From Haemonchus contortus (lineage: Eukaryota > Nematoda > Chromadorea > Rhabditida > Trichostrongylidae): a stretch of 64,000 nucleotides of DNA. The notes beneath the pieces are model-generated. The model was not told the origin of the DNA and searched no databases. It worked only from the letters and a program-made list of their open reading frames with translations. The stretch covers positions 21,043,045 to 21,107,044 of the forward strand of contig LS997566.1 in assembly GCA_000469685.2 (NCBI GenBank), given 5' to 3'. The translations under genes and the position numbers were made by a program. Below are positions 11,470-22,000 of the stretch, one piece after another (position 1 is the first letter of the stretch; every line of letters begins with the position of its first letter).

Positions 11470-13734
11470 CCGCATTCATACTAGGTGCCGTGTACGGCGG
11501 TCGAGGGCCGTAGACGGCGCTCGAGTGCAGTAGACGGCAGTCTCGGTGCCGTCTACGGCCCTCGACCGCCGTCTACGGCCCTCGACCGCCGTCTACTGCA
11601 CCACTCGACTGCCGTCCACGGCACCAGTCTTACGAAACCAATCGATGACAGCTCCCATTGATGACTCATCCTACGGGATGACTGTTTGAGATAATTGTGC
11701 TCCTTTTTCTCCTCGCTCGTAGCAGATTTTGTTGTGATTTTCATTTTGTATCACGTCCCGTGCTTATTACCGATCTTCCGTGCGCGTAATGGTCGCTTGA
11801 GCTCATTATTTTTTCACTTATTTTTCTTACCCCTCTTATTTCAATAATTTGTTGTGGGAATTTTCCTATTTTATTTTTTCTATAAAATTTTTTACTTCTA
11901 TTTTTTTTCTGCTTTATATTCTAGCTAGTACTGACATCATTTGGTTCCGAAATAATGATTTTGTAAATGTGAATAGTATACTATAGAATAATAAGAATGA
12001 AAAAAGGCACGCATAACACACCAGTACTAACTAGAATATAGAGCAGGAAAAAATAGAAATAAAAAATTCGAATAGAAAAATTAGAAAAAATAAAATAGAA
12101 AAATTCCCACAACAAATTATTGAAATAAGAGGGGTAAGAAAAATAAGTGAAAAAATAATGAGCTCAAGCGACCATTACGCGCACGGAAGATCGGTAATAA
12201 GCACGGGACGTGATACAAAATGAAAATCACAACAAAATCTGCTACGAGCGAAGAGAAAAAGGAGCACAATTATCGCAAACAGTCATCCCGGAGTGGTGCT
12301 ACAGAGCAAACCGCCTTGGAGAGCATCTATCGCCGCCAGCGCGCGGTCGCGTAGCGGTTTCAGTTATTTCCCTTCTATCCCTCTGGCATTGGAGCGCGAT
12401 ATTGTTTGCGCGCCATTTTCAAAAATGCACCACGTGACCCCCTAGCTGCAGGAAACCCGTTCATCAAAACAGTTCAGTGCATCTTTAGAATACATGGAAC
12501 TGTCTTATCGAGTAAGCAGCGGTAGTTAAAGCACTCACCCACTGGTTAAATAGTTCTCGATGAACTCTCTTTAATGAATGAGTTGGAGAGGAGTTGAAAT
12601 CAAGCATGAAGACTTGCTATATGACGTAAAAACTGTGAAATGGCCTGAATGGTGAGCCTTAGGGCGTTCAATGACCTATGAATGAAGAATAGTCCAATAT
12701 TAAACAACTCTAGAGAACTACATCGCTTCTGTAAAGGTTGTTTGATATCGCAAGCAAGCGAAAATACCGAAAAAAAGAAGCGAACCGAACTGTTTCAACC
12801 ATTTTCCAGAAACTTGGAATGAAATATATTGAACTTATTTATTATACATGGAAATACTCTTGAAATCGTTGGAATTGATATTGGAGTTTTTCCTTCCAAA
12901 AAACTCATTTTAAGAAGAGAACCCCCACTTTTTTAAACTGTCATTATCCTCTTTGGCTGACAAGTTTTAGCTCGATTAGTAGCGAGTGCGGGCAGCATAA
13001 TTCCCGCTGAGTCTTCGCACCTAATTAAGGTCACTTCGCGCCCAGGTGCGAAGCGAGCTTGATTAGGTGCGATCGAAAATATATTCCCGTACCCACAACT
13101 GTTAGCAATTACTATTCATTTGCATCAAAAAGGTCCTTTTCAGCTTTATTGGGCCTACTCAATCAGTGTTCCCACCGATCTCAGAGCCCAATTCCGACCG
13201 ATCTATCTACCGATCACAATCTATTAACCAAATTTTCTAGCGTAACACTTGGATGTGCGACCAACACTCACATAATGATGGCAGGAGGACAGACAGTTCT
13301 TTGATGTTTACTTTGATATGAATCATTATATCATCAAGAAAATTCCCAATATTCATTACTCGTTCCCGTCGGTATGCATCGATATGTCGTTTATAGCTTT
13401 TGGGATCCGTTTCCTCTCTATTATTACTCGGCATCATCAGTTAACCTGCTCTTTCACGCGCCCCAATGGCAAAAACGCGACGCGACCGCGCGCTGGCGGC
13501 GATAGATGCTCTCCAAGGCGGTTTGCTCTGTACCGGCACTCGTCATCCCGTAGGATGAGTCATCAATGGGAACTGTCATCGATTGGTCTCGTAAGACTGG
13601 TGCCGTGGACGGCAGTCGAGTGGTGCAGTAGACGGCGGTCGAGGGCCGTAGACGGCACCGAGACTGCCGTCTACTGCACTCGAGCGCCGTCTACGGCCCT
13701 CGACCGCCGTACACGGCACCTAGTATGAATGCGG
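11470..13734. mobile_element. Large fold-back element with a second one inserted in its left arm
   Basis: The outer ends match exactly as inverted repeats: CCGCATTCATACTAGGTGCC at 11470 and its complement ending at 13734. The right arm (about 13445-13734) pairs with 11470-11683 and then continues pairing with about 12289-12365, skipping an inner 0.6-kb palindrome. The arms contain repeats of GTCTACGGCCCTCGACCGCC, so each arm also folds on itself. The spacer (about 12370-13445) has no recognisable gene; it has its own small hairpin near 13015-13070 (CGCACCTAATTAAGG and TTGATTAGGTGCG). Confidence 0.8.
11684..12281. mobile_element. Inner AT-rich fold-back element nested in the larger one
   Basis: Arms 11684-11935 and about 12023-12281 are nearly perfect reverse complements, starting TGTTTGAGATAATTGTGCTCC and ending GGAGCACAATTATCGCAAACA. 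A loop of about 87 bases separates them. The uninterrupted version of the host arm is the right outer arm at 13530-13545, which supports a later insertion. Confidence 0.8.
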
Positions 13735-14637
13735 CCAGTGACTCACAGGGAAGAGTTTTAACTTCCTAGTGAACTTCAAGTGAAGACCCAGGTATAACAA
13801 TAGGGATTACAGTGTTCACGAATACACGAGTAGAAAAACTAATATTTTTGAATGGGCATTCCAGAGGAGTCATGAGCTCCCGGAATTCGATCTTACAATT
13901 AGATACTGTCAGCCGAAGTTTGCAGTTCCCTGCTCAAGAACTACATGCTGTCCCTCCTCGACCGAAAGATGTTGGTTTGTTTCCCGCTGCCGTTATTGTT
14001 GCCCCGTCTTCTCAGTTTATCGTCCGAGACACCTTTATATACGGCGTATTAATCCGTAAGTGCATAGGGCAGAATGATTGACCACTCATTTCTTTGCAGA
14101 CGTTCATTTTCCATGAAACAGATTTGCTCAAGGAGCTTTGCCTCTGCCGGTATTGTACCAACCGACAACTCCCATTACTAAATTCGACTTACAATTGAAG
14201 TTTCCAACCAGGAACTCGCCTTTACCTACCGAGTAGGTCAAACGCTGTGGTTCCTATGAAAACCTTACATTTGGACAGTCTTACTTGTATGTCACAGCTG
14301 GCAATACAATGGATGAGAGCCACTTTGCACTTCTGATAGCGTTGTTCTTCTTCGTTCCATCTCTACAGAATGAGGTCGGGAATGACGCGGATGAGACTAC
14401 TTCTGCCTTCTTTCGTTTACCATTTTGGTTCATCCTCAAAAAGAAGAGCTTCATATCAATAATGGTGAGAGCTAAATACACGAAATGCGCTCCCTTCGAT
14501 CATTTCGTCAAGGCCAACAGGCTAAACGCCTTGTTTTTACCCGAAGAGCTATATTTTCTGTTGACTTCGTCTAAAATAGCTAAATGAACAAAACAGGAAC
14601 GGAAATCCAGCTGTCTGTGTCCACTGCATTTTATTTC

Positions 14638-14692
14638 ACCGCCAAGTCGCAGTGAGAGTTGAGGCCCCTTGCTCTCACTGCGAATTGGCGGT
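14638..14692. repeat. Short hairpin, about 21-bp arms
   Basis: ACCGCCAAGTCGCAGTGAGAG pairs with CTCTCACTGCGAATTGGCGGT around a 13-base GC-rich loop, with about two mismatches. Its role is unknown; it may be the remains of a tiny palindromic element. Confidence 0.8.
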
Positions 14693-14789
14693 CTAATAAA
14701 ATACGATGGACATAGATTTTACAGACAACATATTTTCTTTCACAGCATGAACCTATTTAAACATAAAATCCTCAGTCCGTCCTATATAA

Positions 14790-15180
14790 GGCGCATCCAA
14801 AATGGACATTGAGGGGTTCGGGGACTTCTCCCTAATGACGGCGTCGCGCACGCCGCACCCGCCGCGTATCGCAGGATTGCGATGGCAGATTGGAGCGCGC
14901 AATTTGTGAGGTAGGGAGTCCTTTAATAATTTGAATTGGCTGACCGCTCTCTTCAATTTCAATGCAGCCTTGATCGTCGCTTAAATAGGACGAGTCATTC
15001 TAATCAAGTCTAATAAACATAAAAATGAAATAGAAAGAAAAGCGATCAAATATAATAAAAAAGAAGGGCAATTAACGAAAAATTCCGCGTCCTATCGATT
15101 GGCGGGGAGGCGGGCGGAGTACGGTAGTTGCAGTGACATTTGCCGCATGCCGCAAGGGAGAATGCCGCGATCGGGGAGAA
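14790..15180. repeat. Dispersed repeat, inverted copy near 40545
   Basis: It matches 40545-40960 in inverse orientation through many blocks. Examples are GGAGCGCGCAATTTGTGAG, GAATTGGCTGACCGCTCT, a GATTAGACTTGATT-like segment, and CGCATGCCGCAAGGGAGAATG. It is non-coding. The 40545 copy begins at a run of cytosines. Confidence 0.8.
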
Positions 15181-16127
15181 CTTCCGTTACCCCGGTGCGA
15201 ATGGTACAGCCCTTCGCACCAGGACCCACATCTAACACGTTGTATAAGAAGGCGAGGGCAAACGAAGCCTTTGTTGTGTAAGGGGTAAGAGCAGGGTTGC
15301 ACGGGGCAAACTCTACAGGTTCTACACACCACTACGCTGCGTTGGTGTTAAATATTGAAACGACGACTACATATCTTCAAGAAAACTTGGAGCGTTCAAC
15401 TTTTTTTTTGGAAAAATCATTTTGCAGTTCCAATCTCTAAGTTCCTTAACAGCATTCCAAATTCTATGAATATACTTTGTTTCCATACAAAAACCCATGG
15501 TAAGTCAAATAACCATATCCAGTAAATAACTACTGTTTCGAGCTTCACCCCTGCACCCAACTCACACATCGGTGATGAACCAGAACGAATCGATGAAACC
15601 TGTTTTCTTTTGCAAAACCATGTTCAACTGTCGAAGATATAGAAGAGACATTGTCGTTTAACAACTTCGTGTTGCTATCATCAACTTTCATTACGGAATA
15701 TCAACCAATTTGCTTGTTTCTCGACTCATTTGCTAATACGAACTTTTAAAACTTCATATCAAAAAAAATACATTTCTTTCGTCAACATCCTTTCCAGACC
15801 TCCAAAAACTCGGGAGTTGGGTAGAGGTATCGGTTTCATGGGGTCAACTCGTCGCGTGCGGCGCGTGCTGCGGACGAGATTCCTCGTTCTTGCGACGTTC
15901 CACGGTTCGACCCCATAAGCAACCGCTATTTCTGCTTTTTTCCTGTATCTTTTCACCACGTTGCTCGTAGGTGCGTGCATAATGCCGCGCAGTTCGTGTC
16001 GATCAACTGCACCAAACCAAAAAGGCCTCATAGAAAAAATAGAAAGGCACTAAATGACACAATGAGTGAGTGGCTACGCTAAACTGCCTTATTAATCATC
16101 TACAGGAGAAGATCTCTATGAAGAAAA

Positions 16128-16536
16128 AACGGGCACTATTGACCCTTCACTGCCCACTTTGTCGAGAATAGGCTGGATTTGTATCGAATTTCTTTTTTCA
16201 AAAATATGAAACCGACCAGAAATTTGCCTAGAGGGGTAATCTGAACCGTAGAGCACGAATATCGCATCCATTCGTCATGAAAATGCCTTGTTCTAACACA
16301 CTACTTAGGGGCAACTTTTCAGCAAGATTGGTGAACCAGCTCCATTTGGCGCCGGCGCCTGTGGCGCAAGCGCTAGGCATCTTTATTACGAGTGGATGCG
16401 ATATTCGTGTTCTACGGGTCAAATTACCTATCTTGGCGAGGCTCTTGTCGGTTTCATCTTCTCGAAAAAAAATTCGATAGAAATTCAGAGCCCATTCTCG
16501 ACAAAGTGGAGCAGTAAAGGGTGAATAGTGCCAAGT
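16128..16536. mobile_element. Fold-back element, about 0.41 kb
   Basis: Arms of about 160 bases (16128-16290 and 16375-16536) are inverted copies. They share CACTTTGTCGAGAAT, GAAACCGAC and ACACGAATATCGCATCCA-type blocks with their complements. The short spacer contains GGCGCCGGCGCC. No transposase is present, so I take it as a non-autonomous inverted-repeat element. Confidence 0.75.
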
Positions 16537-17003
16537 TCGAACATTACAAACCAAAGTCATGATTCTATGATTTCCTCTACGCCCTCAATATTACTCGATG
16601 TTGACATATTTGGGCTTTTGGGCTTTGTTGACGCTTTTTGGAATGGACCACTCATTGGTTGCTTTCATACTCCGCGCTGGCCGAAGGTCGAAAGGTGATA
16701 GGCGAAGGTGTTTCACCTTCCTCCACTATTTTTGCCTTTTCCAGGAATGATAGTGAACCTTGGAATACCTTTAAGAGCGGTTTGCTTCCATGATACATTC
16801 ATGTGAAAAAAGCGCAGTAGCAATGCTGCAGGGGTATGGAATAGCGAGCTCTTCCGTCTCTTCTAGCTGTAGCACTTTTGAAGTAATGTTTAACTCAAGG
16901 GACGCTGGGAACACAACAAAAATGGTGAGCCATCATTCCCGAAGTTGACAACGTCCTGCAAACCTGTCGTGCTCAGTGGCTACTTTCAGATCCAACGATT
17001 CAT

Positions 17004-17142
17004 CCGTCCGTCCGTCCGTCCGACGCGTGCGTGCTGCGACGGCGGCGCCTGACCGTTGTTGACATCTCTAGATCACGTGCCAGCGCTGTCAACACTACTC
17101 TAGCGACCGCCGCATGCACGCGTCGGACGGACGGACGGACGG
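17004..17142. repeat. Hairpin with CCGT/GGAC tetranucleotide arms
   Basis: The left arm starts with four to five CCGT repeats followed by CCGACGCGTGCGTGC. The right arm reads GCATGCACGCGTCGG followed by the complementary GGAC repeats. About 75 bases lie between them. It is probably a small palindromic element with expanded tetranucleotide ends. Confidence 0.75.
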
Positions 17143-17730
17143 CCGTCGAAGTCTGATAGCGGCCAACGTCGCAATCAAATATTCGAGCATGGGAAAGCAA
17201 TTTAAGTCGTAGGGCCTGCGCGCGATCGCTTCTAACCATACAGGTCCTACAACTGAGATTGCTATGGTCGGACGAATTTCGTAGGATAGTAAACTTTCTA
17301 CGGTGGGATGCAAGCACGTGGCAAATCTATGATAAAGGCATCGCGGCATAACTGCAATGTCCACACTCACTCATCAAAACTGTTCTGTAAGCTTTCAGAC
17401 TTACTAATACCTTTCCCATTCCAAGAGCCCATTGCGTTTCTGCGACACGCGTCGCGTGCAGCTAGTGCAAACGCTGTTCGGGCTTTATACGGGTTTTAGC
17501 AAGGGGAATGCACTTTTGCAGCTAAACCTTAGAAGGGTAGGTGCGCCGGTGTGGGTGAGATGATGAACTCGTGCACCTCGTGCGAAAAGCTGAAAATCGC
17601 CCACCCCGATGTTCCCTTCCCTTCCAGGGCTTAGGGCATGCTAGTTAAAAAATTGCATGTTCGTGATAGACACGTAACACCTTGTTAACTCCTCAATACC
17701 CTAATACTTGTAATCCGCGCCGGGTGTGTT

Positions 17731-17972
17731 GCGATTCGTGCGATTCTGGGTGCGCGCGGCAAATTGCGCGGCGAAATTCGGAGCGATTTGGACGACTACA
17801 GCGTTTATCATTGGGGCCCAAATTCGAAGTAAACTAGGTTAGTAGGATTGTTCGAACCTACTGAAGCACTCTACTTCAAGTTTGTGCCCCAGTGATAGGC
17901 GCCGGAGTTGTTTGAATCATCGCGAATTTCGTCGCGCAGTTTGCCGCGCGCGCCCAGAATCGCACGAATCGC
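17731..17972. mobile_element. Palindromic MITE, copy 2 of 3
   Basis: This 242-bp palindrome has termini GCGATTCGTGCGATTCTGGG and its complement. It shares the arm core GCGCGCGGCAAATTGCGCGG with the copy at 60149 and has the same layout as copy 1 at 6010. Confidence 0.85.
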
Positions 17973-19005
17973 ACGTCCCCCATGCGTGCCCCCTCCCCAA
18001 CTACATGTTCACCAACAGGAGATGTAACCCATCAGGAATGAACGTGCCGGCTTTCGCTCTCCCGTAGATCCGAGTATGTCGATCGGAGATCGCTTTCAAT
18101 GAGGCATCATCAAATTCTCGATGAAAACGCCCAGACAAAGACTCCTTCAACCTACAAGCCCCACTAAAGCCTTCAAGATGGCCAAGAATCAAATAGTAGG
18201 CAAGGTGACAGCGATAATCAGAGTCGATAAAGACTGGCAGCCGACAGATGAGAGCTCAAACATCCTCACATCAGTACTGAAATGAACACCCGGCGCGCAC
18301 GACTGCCCATGCGACACGCAACGAGGTGTCACAAAACATGGGACGCACTCGACACACCATAGAATCGAGCAGAAGTCAACCACTCAAGTATGAAGAGTCG
18401 CTCAATCACAATGAAAAAAGTTTTGGGGGTAATGTAAAAGCCTTGCGGGACTTGATATCTCAACGGGAATGCTCCCAAATGTCCTACCGTCGACAAGTAT
18501 GGAGCGGAGCGCTGGTAAGGATGCAATGCCGCAACCCCCAGCTCGTTCATCACAGGAAACGCTGACGGGGACAAAGAAACCTTTAGGAAATGTTAATGTC
18601 CATTTGATAAATGTACGCATCTGCCAAAAAGACACACTCTACCTCCAGTAGAGTGCATTGGATCGAGCGGTATAGGTTCTATTAACTTACCGGAGAAAAG
18701 TGAATAGATAGCAATTATCAGAAGCACTTAGTTCATGAATGTTCATACTTTCAAAATAGAGCAATGATCAGAGTAAATACCGAAGCAGTTTACACAAAAA
18801 CTGGTGCCCTATGTGCCGTACTGCGTACTTCGTATTGATCGAATGCGGTTCACAAATCTTACACTTGTAATGAACAGCGGTTATTGTGCTCAGTTCGCTT
18901 TCTATCTCGCTCATGCTAAAGCTTTCCGCGTTACTGATAGTTAGACGATCTATTCATTTTGCATCAAAGCACCCTCCAAACGATCTACTCATTATTGCTC
19001 GAACA

Positions 19006-22000
19006 ATGTCAACTGTTACAAAGAAATTTGTGAACGATCCAGTAAATGCTGTTGATGATGCCCTCAATGGTTTGGTCAATGCATCGGAAAACATCACCTT
19101 TGATAAGGTTAGTTTTCTTGTACGAATTAAGGACAATCCCATTTTCTTACTTCTACTGCTCTTCTTAAATACGTATTCCCAAACCATTATTTCGCTAACG
19201 GTGCAGTCATTTTGCATTTAGCTGCAGGGGAACTTCTTTTCCACTGGCCATCCCTTATCTTATGTCATATGTCAAAGACTTTAACTTCTTTTGGTGCTTC
19301 GCTTCATCTATAAAATCCCAAGACCACTTTAGGCCAAAAATGGGTGAAAATGTAGTTCGGGGGGGGGGCACCCATTCAAAGGCTAGCATATCAAGAAATG
19401 AACTCAATGAAACGCGTTATGTCGTGTTATATCACGGACATACCAGTTTTTGAATAAGAGCTTCCGTAGGTAAGGAGCACCGCGGTGGGCAAGTTTTCTT
19501 TCTTTTTTTGTGCAGGAGGTAATCATCCCAGCCGCCCAGGTGCTCCTACCCTACCTGGGCTTATTTGGGAAACTAAATTTCCATAGCTGAAACCACATAA
19601 AAGAGCTAAGGTGGTCGGTTCCCATCATCCTCTACGCATCCGATACAGTGCTAATATAATAAGGACTAACACGTTAGACTGAGTTCAGTTCCTGATATAC
19701 CGACCTTCGCCTTCGGATGGGTGCCCCCTGTTGGCTAGATAGATCATTTTTGGGATTTGCAAAGTGACCGTATTGACAACAATTAGAAGATCACTGCGCC
19801 CTGAAGGGTAATATCGAAAACAACTAGCAAGGGAAGACTCAACAAATGCAAAAGCGCGATATAGCGTGGCTGTTGTGGACTATATGGTTTAGAACAATTC
19901 TCATCTCGAAGGAAGGGCTGCATATGATCCCAACGGCAGCGCAAATTGCATGTGCAACTAAGTTACAGGGCAAAGTAGTACTGAGAGTCTTTAAAAAAGT
20001 CAAACTTCGATCTCAATTACTTCGGAATCGAGTGGTATCAACACATTCTATTATAGAACTGCCGTCGAGTAACTTTACGAGCTGATTACACTGACTACTG
20101 CGCAAAGGGCAAGGTGGCACTCATTGCAGGCGGCGGATCGGGTCATGAACCCTACGCAGCAGGTGAATTGCGGATCAGAAACATCCTGATGATAAGATGT
20201 AACCGAATTTAAGATGACAAGCTATCTTACTCTTTGTTAGCTGGTGTTGCCGTGCTATGCTTGTCAGATATAAATCGGATTCTTCTTAAGGCTATATTGG
20301 ACCTGGAATGCTTACTGCCGCTGTAGCTGGCAATGTTTTCGCCTCTCCACCGTCTCGACACGTCAGTGCGGCTTTAAACTCAACTACTACAAAAGGTATA
20401 ATCGCAGCTTATTTCCACAACTAATGCAATAGATGGTAGCAGAGCAGAGGGTAATTCTTTTACTAACAGTAGCTCAGGTAAATCAAGAAGAACTTCATTC
20501 AAAGTACGTTCCTGTTCTACAATACCGCAAGGTGCTGACAGAAAGTTCGTATAGCTCCTTGGGGCGAAAAGAAGTACCGAAACTCGTCATTGGACTGCAG
20601 TTTCTTTAGAAGCAAATCTAGGATTACTCAGAATAAGCCTTTTTCTTGAGCACATACGCTAAACTGTCCGCTGGAAATCACGCAGATATTCCACAAATAA
20701 GTGCTGAAAAACTTGGTTCTGCTAACCTCTGGGAAAAGCAGTCACCTCTTCGTGCTGCGATATCAACCGCTTCACTTTGATAGGGGGATCCATTCTCTTC
20801 ATCATTAACTACACCGGTGATCGACTTAACTTTGGTCTTGCTGCAGAGCGTTACAAGGCAGCCGGACATAACGTGCGGGTAGGTTCTCTAACTTACAAAT
20901 ATAATTATCAAATACAATCGTTATCATGCAGGTAGTTACTATAGCTGACGACGTAGCTATCGACAGTGCTATGTCGTCAGTTGGGCGAAGAGGTCTTGCT
21001 GCTGCAGTACTTGTTCTCAAAGTAAGTTCAAGGAGCACATTATTCTTAAGGTAAAAACTGCGTTCGTCTCGGTTAGAAATCACGTTTGTTGAGCATGATC
21101 TGCAGATTTCATTGAAATGGCTCATTATTCAAAGCATTAACATTTGCAGTCACTCAATAGACTGAAAACAGAGCGGCAAAATGTATAAGCAGACAGTAAT
21201 GGCTTTTTTCAAGGCTGCCGGTGCGATGGCAGAGTCTGGCAAACACACGGTGGAACAAATTGAAGCTATGGCGAAACGCATCAATGACCATGCAGATAAG
21301 TATCTTTTTATTCGTAAATCCTCATTAAAATCAAAGTCCCGCATGGAGAAAACGTATTCTCTAGGCTCTCCCGTTCATAGTGTTTATAGGTGTAATTACT
21401 GTTAGTGTGAAGATCACGGGAGTCACCGTTCTAAAGCCTGATTGCTAGTCCTTTAGCCCCAATCTAAAACTTTCAATGCCAATGAAATTGACCTCATTAG
21501 ATGGAGTCAATTTCAACTTTAATGGATACCTCAACTGTAGAAAACAATTCTTTTTATAAATAAAGCATAGGTTAGTGGAGTGGAGTGAGTAATGAGGAGT
21601 GGAGTGGGTACTTCAACACCGATTTCGATCTGTACTGGCATCGTGTTATGTATGTTTATACGGAATTTAGAGGGTGATAATGCAGTTGGGGAGCCTCGGC
21701 TTCCTCTCAACATTGAGCGATAGAGCGCGAATAAGGAGGTTAACCCGAAATGGTGTTCAGGATTGCTTTTAAGCCCAGAATGTATAATTTTTCCAAACAA
21801 GCCTTACGAGGGAAGGAGCAAGCAGCTGTCATCTCACCCACACCGATGCTCCTCCTCTCCTGAGGCTCAGGTAAAGAACATATCTTTTAACCTTTCCTAG
21901 AATAATCTCTAGCCACAGGTAAGTTCGGCTACACCGCATGCTCTCCACTCTGCCCTCAGTGTTGGATAAAAACGATGCCCTCCTCCACCCCTTTGCCCCT

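Larger units (their letters stand above)
13735..18912. other. Gene-poor interval rich in palindromes
   Basis: Apart from the repeats listed separately, I see no splice-supported gene over these 5 kb. Plus-strand ORFs at 13812-14081 and 14285-14587 and ORFs on both strands at 18189-18651 have no recognisable motif. The last part, 18660-18912, is the 5' flank of the triokinase gene. Confidence 0.4.

Noticed and set aside
11500..11620. CRISPR-like array of GTCTACGGCCCTCGACCGCC units
   Set aside because: The units are contiguous, part of a palindromic arm, and in eukaryotic DNA with no spacers.
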